This document shows positions 55,374 through 64,000 of a stretch of DNA of 64,000 nt, one piece after another (the stretch's first letter is position 1; the number at the start of each line of letters is the position of its first letter). The notes beneath the pieces were generated by a model. That model worked only from the letters and a program-made list of their open reading frames with translations. It searched no databases and had not been told where the DNA came from. The translations under genes were made by a program, and so were the position numbers. Source of the DNA: Sulfitobacter sp. S190 (GTDB taxonomy: Bacteria; Pseudomonadota; Alphaproteobacteria; Rhodobacterales; Rhodobacteraceae); the NCBI RefSeq assembly GCF_025141935.1, contig NZ_CP081123.1, forward strand, positions 1 to 64,000, read 5' to 3'.

Positions 55374-56218
55374 TTTACAGCACCCAGGGTCAGGCCCGCG
55401 ATAAAGTGGCGCTGCATCGCAAAGAACATCAGCACCGGCGGTAGCGCCGCCACGATCGATCCCGCAGATACCAGATGCCACTGCGCGACCCATTGCCCGT
55501 TCAACGAATAAAGCCCGGCGGTGATCGGTTGTGTATCGGCCCCCTGCGTCAGCACCGTGGCCCAGAAATAGTCATTCCAGATGAAGGTAAAGATAAGCAC
55601 CGACAACGCGGCAATCGCGGGTTTCATCAGCGGCAGCACCACGTGCCAGAAGATCTGGATTTCGGACACGCCTTCGACCCTTGCCGCCTCGATCAGCTCG
55701 CTTGGCAAAGCCTTGATAAAGTTGCGCATGAAGAGCGTGCAGAAACCGGTCTGAAACGCGATATGGAACAAGGCCAGACCCTGGACGGTGTTGTACATGC
55801 CCAGATCCAGCGTCAGATCGCGCACCGGCACCATCAGGATCTGGAACGGAATGAAGTTGCCCGCCACGAACATGAAAAACAAAAGCAGATTGCCTTTGAA
55901 CTTATACACACCCAGCGCAAAGCCCGTCATGCACGACAGCGCGACCGCGCCGATCACCGTCGGGATTGTCACCTTGAACGAGTTGAGGATGTATTTGCCG
56001 ATCGGCGTGTTCTGGAAGATCGCCGTGTAGTTTTCGACGAAGTTGAAGGACGACGGCCAGCCCCAGTAGTTGCCTGCCGTGATATCGCCTGCGGACCGGA
56101 TCGAGGTGACGGCGACCGCGATCAGCGGCAGCAGCCAGAGGATCAGAACGATCGGCAGCGCCACGCGGTAGACCATTTGCGAGGTCGAGGATGTCTTTTC
56201 AATAGGTGTTGGAAACAT
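55370..56218 (-). CDS. Sugar ABC permease, MalG type (right-arm copy)
   Basis: Same 282-residue protein as 10823-11671. Confidence 0.92.
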   Translation of the reverse strand: MFPTPIEKTSSTSQMVYRVALPIVLILWLLPLIAVAVTSIRSAGDITAGNYWGWPSSFNFVENYTAIFQNTPIGKYILNSFKVTIPTVIGAVALSCMTGFALGVYKFKGNLLLFFMFVAGNFIPFQILMVPVRDLTLDLGMYNTVQGLALFHIAFQTGFCTLFMRNFIKALPSELIEAARVEGVSEIQIFWHVVLPLMKPAIAALSVLIFTFIWNDYFWATVLTQGADTQPITAGLYSLNGQWVAQWHLVSAGSIVAALPPVLMFFAMQRHFIAGLTLGAVK

Positions 56219-56221
56219 CGA

Positions 56222-57148
56222 TCAGGACCCCCGCTCGTCTCGGTACATTTTGAACAGGAACCCGGCGATATAAACCATCATGATGGCAAACAGCACGACC
56301 GCAATGGCGGCACCGTATCCCATGCGGAACCCGTATTCCGAAAACGCCTGTTCGTACATGTAGAACGCGAGCACGCGGCTGGTGCCATAGGGGCCGCCAT
56401 CGGTCATGATCGAGATGAGGTCGAACGACCGCAGCGCCCCGATGACAGTCACCACCACGGCAATGAAGGTCGCGGGTTTCAGCTGTGGCAGCACAACATA
56501 CCAAAGCATCTTGAGCCCCTTTGCATTGTCGAGCCGTGCCGCCTCGATCTGTTCGGGGTCAACGGCGTTCAGGCCGGTCAGATACAGGATCATGCAATAG
56601 GCCGTCTGGGGCCAGAGCCCCGCCGCGATGATGCCGTAGGTCACGTATCGTTCGTCCGCCAGCACCGCGATGGGATCGGCGCCAAACCAGCCGATGACAA
56701 TATTGAACAGGCCAAAGCTGGGATCATAGAACCACGAGAACACGAGGCCGACAACGACCTGGCTGATCACGAAGGGAAAGAAGAAAAGCGACTTGTAGAT
56801 GCGGATGCCCCGGACCGTCTGATTCAGAAACAGAGCGACGAACAGACCCGCCGGAAGCGCCAGCATATACAGCACAAGCCAGATGACGTTGTTCTTGAGC
56901 GAGACGTAGAAATCTTCGTCATCCATCAATTCGACATAGTTGGAGGTGCCGACGTATGTCGCCTCTCCCAGTCCGTCCCATTCGTAGAACGAGATGCTGA
57001 TCGACTGGAAGATCGGCATGATGACATAGACGATGAACATGAAAATGCCCGGCGCCAGAAACAACCACGGCGCAAGCCGTTGCTGATTGCGGCGCCAGTA
57101 GGATTTCTTGACGGGTGGTTTGCGGTCGGGAAGGGCAGCTGTCGTCAT
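56222..57148 (-). CDS. Sugar ABC permease, MalF type (right-arm copy)
   Basis: Same 308-residue protein as 11675-12601. The hairpin spacer precedes it at 57238-57263. Confidence 0.92.
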   Translation of the reverse strand: MTTAALPDRKPPVKKSYWRRNQQRLAPWLFLAPGIFMFIVYVIMPIFQSISISFYEWDGLGEATYVGTSNYVELMDDEDFYVSLKNNVIWLVLYMLALPAGLFVALFLNQTVRGIRIYKSLFFFPFVISQVVVGLVFSWFYDPSFGLFNIVIGWFGADPIAVLADERYVTYGIIAAGLWPQTAYCMILYLTGLNAVDPEQIEAARLDNAKGLKMLWYVVLPQLKPATFIAVVVTVIGALRSFDLISIMTDGGPYGTSRVLAFYMYEQAFSEYGFRMGYGAAIAVVLFAIMMVYIAGFLFKMYRDERGS

Positions 57149-57275
57149 GGCAGAACGCTCCGGGCTGACGGATGGCGGGGAATGGTGCGCCTGACACCGC
57201 ACCGGGATGGTGCCGCGGCGGGTCTGGCGGGAAAAACGGGCACCCTCGGATAAGGGGATGCCCGATCGTCAGCGC

Positions 57276-58514
57276 TTACTTGTTGATGCGCTGGCGTACT
57301 TTTTCGAGACGCTCGAGGATCTGGTCCATGCGCTCTGGCTTGACCATGAATTCCTGGAAGCCTTCCATGCCGGCTTTGGCCATCTCGGCCGGTGCGTCAC
57401 GGTCGAAGAACTGGGCGATGCCACCGTCGGTGTTGCTCAGCATTTCGTAGCCCGCTTGCAGGAACTTGTCGTCCCCCACGGAAGAACCGGAGTTGATCGG
57501 CAGCTGGCCCAGCGTTTCGTTGATCTGCGTCTGCACTTCTGCACGCGCCACATAAGCAAGGAACTTCTTGGCGTTCTCTTTGTTCTTGGCGTTTGCAGGA
57601 ATGTGGATCGTGTCTGTCGGCGCTTCTTCGGCCATCGGCACATCGGGGTTGATCATCGGGAACTGGAAGAAGCCCAGCTGATCATCCGTCAGACCCGCTT
57701 CGCGCAGCGGTGCAACAGCAAAGTTGCCCATCACGTACATCGCGGCGTCGCCCTGCACCATCGGTGCCAGCGCTTCCTGCCAGGAGAAAGCGGCGTGGTT
57801 TTCGAGGAAGAATTCCTTGTCGACCAGCTCTTTCCAGTTCGCCATTGTCGCTTTGACGCGATCGTCGGTCCACTCGACTTCGCCCTTGGTCAGCGCCATG
57901 TGGAAATCGTAACCGTTTGTGCGCAGGTTCAGGTAATCGAAGACGCCGCCAGCCGTCCAAAGGTACTTGGTGCCGATGGTGATCGGCGTGATGCCTGCGG
58001 CCTTGAGCGTTTCACCGGCTGCGATGAACTCTTCCCAGTTGGTGGGCACTTCGATGCCCTGCTCTTCGAAGATGTCTTTGCGGTAGTAGATGCCCCACTG
58101 GTAATACGTGTACGGCACGCCCCAGATTTTGCCATCGATGGTCATCGACCCTTTGGCCGACGCGAGCTGATCGCTCAGACCGTTCTCTTCCCAGACGTCG
58201 TCGACAGGCTCGAACAGGCCCGCGTTCACGTAAGGCAGCATGCGGTTGCCGGCGTACCAGTTGGCAACATCGGGCGCATCCGCTGTCAGGAAGTTACGGA
58301 TCGACGTCTTGTACCCTTCGTGATCGAAAAGGTTCCACGTGACGTCAATGTCAGGGTTCTCGGCCTTGAAGCCGTCAATCAGTTCCTGAAACGCCTGCTT
58401 TGGGGCAGGATCGGATGTATCTGTGTTGATGACCAACTCGCTCGCGAATGCGGCTGCGCCGATAATTGTGGATGCGGCCAATGCGGCCGCGAAGGTCTTG
58501 GTGCGTTTGAACAT
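57276..58514 (-). CDS. Sugar-binding protein of the ABC importer (right-arm copy)
   Basis: Same 412-residue secreted protein as 12729-13967. Confidence 0.92.
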   Translation of the reverse strand: MFKRTKTFAAALAASTIIGAAAFASELVINTDTSDPAPKQAFQELIDGFKAENPDIDVTWNLFDHEGYKTSIRNFLTADAPDVANWYAGNRMLPYVNAGLFEPVDDVWEENGLSDQLASAKGSMTIDGKIWGVPYTYYQWGIYYRKDIFEEQGIEVPTNWEEFIAAGETLKAAGITPITIGTKYLWTAGGVFDYLNLRTNGYDFHMALTKGEVEWTDDRVKATMANWKELVDKEFFLENHAAFSWQEALAPMVQGDAAMYVMGNFAVAPLREAGLTDDQLGFFQFPMINPDVPMAEEAPTDTIHIPANAKNKENAKKFLAYVARAEVQTQINETLGQLPINSGSSVGDDKFLQAGYEMLSNTDGGIAQFFDRDAPAEMAKAGMEGFQEFMVKPERMDQILERLEKVRQRINK

Positions 58515-58564
58515 TAAAGTTCCTCCCGATGGTGTCGTGAGATCGGCTTTCCCTAACCGTTCAT

Positions 58565-58583
58565 GGTTCCACATAATGAAACC
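58565..58583. promoter_or_regulatory. Candidate IclR operator (right-arm copy)
   Basis: Same imperfect palindrome as 14018-14036, between the binding-protein and IclR genes. Confidence 0.4.
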
Positions 58584-58691
58584 TCATCTCAACTATTGAA
58601 AACACTGCGTCACCCGACTACGGTTGTCAACAGTTTCGTAGGGCACGCAGGTGCCCCATTGGAAAGGTTCAAGCGTGCCGGGAGGGCAGGA

Positions 58692-59477
58692 ATGAACAAG
58701 CAGATCACCGGTTCTGGCACCGTTGGAAAGGCGCTGGATGTGCTTGATACAGTCGCGTCTTTCGGCCGTCCCGTGCGCTTTTCCGAACTGCTTGCCGATA
58801 GTCCCCATCCCAAGGCGACGTTGTACCGGCTTTTGCAATCGCTGACCCATGAACGACTGATAACGCATGACGCCGAATCGGGCAGCTACAGCCTCGGCCT
58901 GCGTCTGGTGCAGTTGGCCCATTCGGCCTGGCGACAAAGCTCGCTCGCCCCGATTGCCGCGCCCACCATCGAAGCATTGGCGAAGGAAACGGGCGAAACC
59001 GTGCACCTTGCACAGATCGACAATGGCCAGATCATCTTTGTCGACAAGTGCCGCACCAGCAACATTTTCGAAACGCTTGCCCAACCCGGGCGCGTGGCGC
59101 CGGCATTCTGTACCGGAGTGGGCAAGGCCATTCTCGCCTTTCTATCGGCTGACCGGCTCGACCGCGCGCTGACCCAGCAGGCGTTCTTGCAGTATACGCC
59201 GAACACGCACCCCTCGCCCGCGAGCCTCATGGTGGAATTGGCGCAAATCGCTCAGGACGGAATCGCGTTTGACCGTGAAGAACACGAACAGGGCATCATC
59301 TCGATCGCGGCCCCGATCCTTGACGGCAACGATCGCGTGATCGGCGCCGTTTCCATTGTAACCTCTACCACCCGCAAATCGCTGGATGATCTGTCGGTCT
59401 TCCGCCCTGCCCTGCTGGCCGCTACGGCGCGCATCGGGGCCGAGGCACACGACTGGCAATTTCCGGCGGTGTCATAA
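58692..59477 (+). CDS. IclR-family regulator (right-arm copy)
   Basis: Same 261-residue protein as 14145-14930. Confidence 0.88.
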   Translation: MNKQITGSGTVGKALDVLDTVASFGRPVRFSELLADSPHPKATLYRLLQSLTHERLITHDAESGSYSLGLRLVQLAHSAWRQSSLAPIAAPTIEALAKETGETVHLAQIDNGQIIFVDKCRTSNIFETLAQPGRVAPAFCTGVGKAILAFLSADRLDRALTQQAFLQYTPNTHPSPASLMVELAQIAQDGIAFDREEHEQGIISIAAPILDGNDRVIGAVSIVTSTTRKSLDDLSVFRPALLAATARIGAEAHDWQFPAVS

Positions 59478-59495
59478 TCACAGACAGGAGCCAAC

Positions 59496-60557
59496 ATGTC
59501 CGGCGTGACACTCGAAAATGCCATCAAGAAATATGGCGAAACCCAAGTCATCCACGGCATCGACCTGGAAATTGAACACGGCGAATTCTGCGTCTTCGTT
59601 GGTCCGTCAGGCTGCGGTAAGTCGACTTTGCTGCGCATGGTCGCGGGTCTCGAAGAAACCTCCGGCGGCACCATCCGGATTGGCGAGCGTGACGTTACCC
59701 ACGCAGAACCGTCAGATCGCGGTGTGGCGATGGTTTTCCAGACATATGCACTTTATCCGCACATGACCGTCGAGGAGAACATGGGCTTCGGGCTGAAGAT
59801 GAACGGTCACCCCAAGGCCGAGATCAAGGAAAAGGTATCGGAAGCGTCGCACATCCTGAAACTTGACGAATACCTCAAACGCAAGCCCAAAGCCCTGTCC
59901 GGGGGTCAGCGTCAGCGCGTGGCAATCGGGCGTGCCATTGTGCGCGGTCCGGATGTTTTTCTGTTTGACGAACCGCTGTCGAATCTTGACGCGGAATTGC
60001 GGGTCGACATGCGTGTGGAAATTGCGCGATTACACACGGAAATCGGCGCGACAATGATCTATGTGACGCACGATCAGGTCGAGGCGATGACCCTCGCCGA
60101 CAAGATCGTCGTGCTGCGCGCGGGCAAGATCGAACAGGTCGGCAGTCCGATGACCCTCTACAATGATCCGGACAATAAATTCGTCGCCGGTTTCATCGGG
60201 TCACCCGCGATGAACTTCCTCGAAGGGACGGTAGAAGGCGGCAAGGTCCGCGTACCTGCGCTGGACAACAGGCTTGTCGCCCCGAACGTTACGCTGCCTG
60301 CGGACGGCACCGGCGTTGTGATTGGCCTGCGGCCTCAGGATATCGCGGTGAGTGCCGGTGACAGTACGCTGAAGCTGGATTTGCGCGAACAGCTGGGCGG
60401 TGTGTCGTACGATTATCTCAAGACGCCAACGGGCGAACGGATTGTCGTCGAGATGAAAGGCGATGCGGATTTGCCCGACGGCTCCAACCTCGCCCTTGCG
60501 TTCAGCGACGCTGCCGTAATGGTTTTCGACGCACAAAGCGAAGCACGTATCCGGTGA
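59496..60557 (+). CDS. Sugar ABC transporter ATPase (right-arm copy)
   Basis: Same 353-residue protein as 14949-16010. The distance between the two starts gives the 44,547-bp period. Confidence 0.94.
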   Translation: MSGVTLENAIKKYGETQVIHGIDLEIEHGEFCVFVGPSGCGKSTLLRMVAGLEETSGGTIRIGERDVTHAEPSDRGVAMVFQTYALYPHMTVEENMGFGLKMNGHPKAEIKEKVSEASHILKLDEYLKRKPKALSGGQRQRVAIGRAIVRGPDVFLFDEPLSNLDAELRVDMRVEIARLHTEIGATMIYVTHDQVEAMTLADKIVVLRAGKIEQVGSPMTLYNDPDNKFVAGFIGSPAMNFLEGTVEGGKVRVPALDNRLVAPNVTLPADGTGVVIGLRPQDIAVSAGDSTLKLDLREQLGGVSYDYLKTPTGERIVVEMKGDADLPDGSNLALAFSDAAVMVFDAQSEARIR

Positions 60558-60572
60558 GGCACAGACTAGGAT

Positions 60573-60600
60573 GCCCGCCGGACGATACGTTCCGGCGGGC
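60573..60600 (+). terminator. Hairpin after sugar ATPase gene (right-arm copy)
   Basis: Same 10-bp perfect stem as 16026-16053. Confidence 0.7.
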
Positions 60601-60808
60601 CCCGAGAGCCGTGCAAGGACGTTCCCAACCACACCCACGGGACTAGCAATAGACTTTGACTAGATTAGTCATTGCATTTTAATCAATTTCCGCTCTAATA
60701 GTCGGCCTAAGGGGGGATACACCCCCATAGAGGCAGATAGACCATCATCGTGCGCGGCGATATGGCGATCAGGAAACCAGAGCGGAGGACACCAAAAGCA
60801 AACAGTTT
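60601..60808. other. Candidate origin region (right-arm copy)
   Basis: Same GACTA/TAGTC repeats and AT-rich stretch as 16054-16261. Confidence 0.45.
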
Positions 60809-60889
60809 TCCATAAAACAAAAGGCTCGAATGGTTGCAGCCATCCGAGCCCTGTCCGTCAATGTCAGCTTTGACACTGTCCGTTGCTTA
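60809..60889 (-). ncRNA. Candidate antisense RNA of rep (right-arm copy)
   Basis: Same terminator stem and T-run as 16262-16342, on the minus strand. Confidence 0.6.
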
Positions 60890-60952
60890 TTCATGACAGT
60901 ACCAAAGCCACCGAATCGCCGCAAGCCCTGCTTGCTGGTGCATGGAGCTTTT

Positions 60953-61847
60953 ATGTCCGAAATCCCACACTGCGACCCTGCGCAAGGCTTTGTCGCCTTT
61001 CCGGTCGCGATATTCGACCTCGACCTATCCCCCGCAGCCTTTCGCCTGCTGGCGGAGCTGTGCCGTATGGCGAACACAGACGGCCAATGCTGGCCGTCCC
61101 TCGCACAACTCGGCCGCCGCATGGGGCGGTCCCGCGCTGCTGTCTCCGGCTATATCACTGAGTTGCGCGCGACAGGCGTACTGTCGACCGAAGAGCAGCG
61201 GATGGCCAATGGGTACAACTATCGCCTTCGCTATACCGTGACGTTCTGGAAGGCCTTCCGTGCCGGTCTGCGCAAGCCGCCTGCTGCATCAAAACCTGAA
61301 CGCACCGTTCAGCGGAATGAACGCCCGTTAGAAACTAAAAATCATAACCATAAAAAACAACAGAGTCTCGTTCTTCAAAAATCCTCTAAATTGATTGCGC
61401 GATGGAAAGCCTCGGTGGGCAACGCCCCCTACCCCGCCTTCGAACATCGGCCGTTAGAGACTGATATCATCGAAGCCGAGCGTTTGCTGTCGGAGATTAC
61501 AGAGCATTCCACTCCTGTCATATCCGCGGATATAGAGACGGCGCCTCAGCTGTTTTGTGGCAGATCACGGACTGACCGGCTGCATCAAATCTCAGGCGGC
61601 GGATCTCGGACAACACATCACGAGCGAAGAGGCTCTAGCTGCGCTTATGACAGCGTTGAACGAAGCTTGGCAGCCACATTGGTCGAAAGTACCGAATACA
61701 TATCAGCTTAAGCGGTTGCTCAGCAGTTTAGGTCCGCTGCATGATCCACGCACGGAGCGTAAACTCTTGCGGTCTTATGTGCAGAGATGGAAATTGCATG
61801 CGAAAACCTTGCCCTCCCCAGCGTTCGCGTCCAAAGTCGCCGCGTAA
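60953..61847 (+). pseudogene. Replication initiator, frameshifted right-arm copy
   Basis: One extra C near 61544 (ggcgctcag reads ggcgcctcag) shifts the frame about two thirds of the way in, relative to 16406-17299. This is probably an error at the contig end. Both parS-like palindromes are retained (61520-61533, 61850-61863). Confidence 0.85.
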
Positions 61848-61868
61848 TAATATCCACGGATATACATA

Positions 61869-63203
61869 ATGGCTTACGGACAGTTCGAGCAGTTTATCCG
61901 CAACATGGGTCGGGTGATGACCCAGGTAAACACCAAGCTGCAGCGGGATCTGACAATGCGCAGCCGGGTGTCGCGCAGGTTTTCGCAGACCGAAGTGGCA
62001 GAGTTTTTTGTCGGTCGATGCCACATATCTCACGCGCATTTCGAAAGACGAAACGAACTACCCAGAAGGAGAGCGAAACGGGCGCGAACGCAGCTTTTCT
62101 CCGGCGGAAATTATCACGATACGCGGCATCCTCGCCAGTCGTCCCGGCGCCCGACGTGATCACCTGTACTGGCGGCAGCCCGGTGATCCGCTTAAAGTGG
62201 TGACCTTCGGAGCGCAGAAGGGCGGCACCGGCAAATCACTTACCGCCGCGCATTTTGCGCAGTACCTCTCGCTCTTCTATGGGCTTCGCGTCGGGGTGAT
62301 AGATGCGGACCCCCAAGCAACGGCCAGTCTGTATTTTGCGGACGCTGATCTCCCGCTCTTCGCGCCAGACACCCCTACCCTCGCAGAGTTCATGGGGGTC
62401 GACGATCCGGGTGCCTCCGAACTGACAAAGAGAAGCGCGCAAGAGCTTGACGATATATGGCGGCCCACGCCTTGGCCCGGCGTGCGATTGATCCCCGGCG
62501 GGGCCAACATCCAGAACGGTGATATCAGCCTGTTCTTCCTGTCGCAGCGCGCCGGTGTCCCTGTCTACAGGGTGCTGCGCGATGCGATATCGACCTGGGA
62601 CGCGCAGAACGGGGCCAAAAAACCATGATCGCCGATCTGCGCGATGCTAATGGTGCGTTTGATCCGGACCGTTTGCAAACCGCCCTCAACGAAACGCTTG
62701 ATGTGATCGTGATAGACCAACAACCCTCGCTGACATTGATGCAGCTGAATGGGTTGATCGCAGCCGATAGCGTCGTCATCCCGCAAACAATGAAGGGTTT
62801 CGATCTGGCTACATTGGCGACCTATGTCGGGAACATTGGCGAATATCTGGAATTCATCATGGGGTTTGAGGCGGATCTGGAGATTGGCAATGGCGATCAC
62901 ATCGTTCTGCCGACCATTGTGCAGGAGCAAAACAATCAGGACACCGACCAGATTGTCGATCTGTACCGCCGCAGCCCTCGCGAAATCAGCCAAGTCTGGT
63001 ACAATCGGTCCGACGCCATTGCCAATGCGTCGGAGGAATACAAGAGCATCTATGAATACCTGCCGCCACGCACGCGGCGGACCAGTGCAAAGGCATTTAT
63101 GAGCAATGCGAACGCAGTGAACGACGGGTTGGTTTCCCGCGTCCTGCCGCATCTGCCGACCCGCGGTTTTGCGGATGCCTTCATCAAAGAGAGGTGGAGC
63201 TGA
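61869..63203 (+). pseudogene. parA: parA, frameshifted right-arm copy
   Basis: Compared with 17321-18652 this copy has an extra T in a T-run near 62005, and an extra G and an extra A near 62611-62622. The frame is shifted for about 200 codons between them and then restored, so the N- and C-termini match but the centre does not. All three are homopolymer insertions. Confidence 0.87.
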
Positions 63204-64000
63204 TGGCCCGAAAACGCAAACTCGACGCTGGCCCGATCGACGGCGTACAGGCCCCCGAAACCAAGAGCATGCCGGGCATGGGCGGTATGTGGGGCGGGAC
63301 CGCGCTGAACATGTTGCGGCAACGGCTCGACGATACCCGCAGCACGCTGACGGATGGCATCATGAACGGGACGGTGGCAGTCAGGCTGGACCCGGATCAG
63401 GTTCTCGACCCTATGGGAAGTGACCGACAAAGCGGGTGGCAGGACGACCCCGAATTCCTGTCGCTGGTCGATAACATCAAACGGCGCGGGCAGACACAGG
63501 CGATCCGCGTGCGGCCGGCAGACGCAAATTGGCTGCCGGATGGCGAGACGCCGACCGAAGTCAGCGGACAGTTTATCATACAGTCGGGTCGCCGCCGTCT
63601 GGCCGCGTGTGCACAGCTTGACCGGCCCGTGATTGCTGTGCTGTCGACTGTGGAGGGCGACGCAGCTCTTGCCGATCTGGAAGAGCGCTTCCACGAAAAC
63701 ACCATGCGAAAGAACCTCAACGGGTTCGAGGAATTGTTGTCGATCGGTCTCATCGCTGAATCGCTGGGGTTCTTGTCGCAGCAGGAAATTGCGACACGGC
63801 TGAGCGTGAGCCAGAATGACGTTTCATTGGGACGCGCCTGCGTTGAATTGCACGATCGCATTGTTGCCGATATCGACATCGCGAATACGCCCAAACGTGC
63901 CTATCGCGAGATTATTCCCCAGCTGAGGGGCAAGGCCGCACCGCCGAAGCTGACGAAGTCCGGCAAGGTCAAACCGGCCGTGTCCGAGGCCCAGCAGGGG
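63203..64000 (+). CDS. parB: parB, 3'-truncated right-arm copy
   Basis: Same start as 18652-19584. The window ends after about 266 codons, before the stop. The helix-turn-helix is included. Confidence 0.9.
   Translation, partial: MARKRKLDAGPIDGVQAPETKSMPGMGGMWGGTALNMLRQRLDDTRSTLTDGIMNGTVAVRLDPDQVLDPMGSDRQSGWQDDPEFLSLVDNIKRRGQTQAIRVRPADANWLPDGETPTEVSGQFIIQSGRRRLAACAQLDRPVIAVLSTVEGDAALADLEERFHENTMRKNLNGFEELLSIGLIAESLGFLSQQEIATRLSVSQNDVSLGRACVELHDRIVADIDIANTPKRAYREIIPQLRGKAAPPKLTKSGKVKPAVSEAQQG

Larger units (their letters stand above)
44558..64000. repeat. Right arm of the direct repeat
   Basis: This is the second pass over the same sequence as 1-19449. From 44558 to about 61.5 kb its frames are open, so it is the better copy for dgoA, dgoK, the dehydratase and the alpha-galactosidase. 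Beyond about 61.5 kb it carries extra bases that break rep and parA, and the left arm is better there. Confidence 0.93.

Noticed and set aside
1..64000. True tandem duplication of a 19-kb segment
   Set aside because: The differences are frame-breaking indels, mostly in homopolymers, concentrated at the two window ends, with opposite arms intact. A circular overlap explains all of this; a real duplication would not place errors only there.
1..64000. CRISPR arrays, tRNA, rRNA, insertion sequences
   Set aside because: No regularly spaced repeats, no cloverleaf or rRNA-like segments, and no transposase-like protein were seen on either strand.

Overview
The window most likely holds one complete circular plasmid of an alphaproteobacterium, read about 1.44 times round. 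The left arm (1 to about 19449) recurs in the same order and orientation as the right arm (44558-64000). Measured through the parts that are intact in both arms (for example the sugar ABC ATPase start at 14949 and again at 59496), the repeat period is 44,547 bp. The arms differ by single-base indels, mostly in homopolymers. These cluster near the two window ends and break dgoA, dgoK, the dehydratase and the alpha-galactosidase in the left arm, and rep and parA in the right arm. The simplest reading is an untrimmed circular contig with low-accuracy ends. The GC-rich, tightly packed genes, the rep-parA-parB module and the marine-type catabolic gene content suggest Rhodobacteraceae (roseobacter group); this is inference, not proof.

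Layout, using the best copy of each gene. (1) Galactoside operon, minus strand, 58514 down to 45377 (left-arm copy 13967 to 819): sugar-binding protein, two permeases, GH36 alpha-galactosidase, IlvD/Edd dehydratase, SDR dehydrogenase, DgoK kinase, DgoA aldolase, SMP-30 lactonase, GH42 beta-galactosidase and a kynureninase-like PLP enzyme. The divergent IclR regulator and the transporter ATPase lie at 14145-16010. Together they describe import of galactosides, intracellular hydrolysis, and oxidation of galactose by a De Ley-Doudoroff route to pyruvate and glyceraldehyde-3-phosphate. (2) Replication and partition, 16054-19584: an origin-like region, a candidate antisense RNA, rep, parA and parB, with two identical-arm palindromes that may be parS sites. 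(3) Fructose-1,6-bisphosphatase (19609-20598). (4) A 14-kb divergent catabolic module, 20595-34651. The minus arm carries an FAD oxidoreductase, a five-gene peptide-type ABC importer and a GntR regulator. The plus arm carries a cyclase-family hydrolase resembling isatin hydrolase, a second FAD oxidoreductase, a MarR regulator and the two subunits of an indolepyruvate:ferredoxin oxidoreductase. I read it as a candidate pathway for indolic or other aromatic keto-acid compounds. (5) glpK-glpD (34648-37715). (6) A nitrogen and keto-acid group, 37920-45380: PNPOx-like protein, NADP-type glutamate dehydrogenase, acetolactate-synthase-like enzyme, two aminotransferases, an AHL-lactonase-like metallo-hydrolase and an SDR.

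The plasmid is almost purely metabolic. I saw no transposase, integrase, relaxase, type IV secretion gene, toxin-antitoxin pair, rRNA, tRNA or CRISPR array. Genes are packed with 4-bp start/stop overlaps, and all five convergent gene pairs have interlocked or abutting stop codons. The most interesting leads are the isatin-hydrolase/IorAB module, the antisense RNA and palindromes of the replication module, and the galactose dehydrogenase candidate with Asn in place of the usual catalytic Lys.
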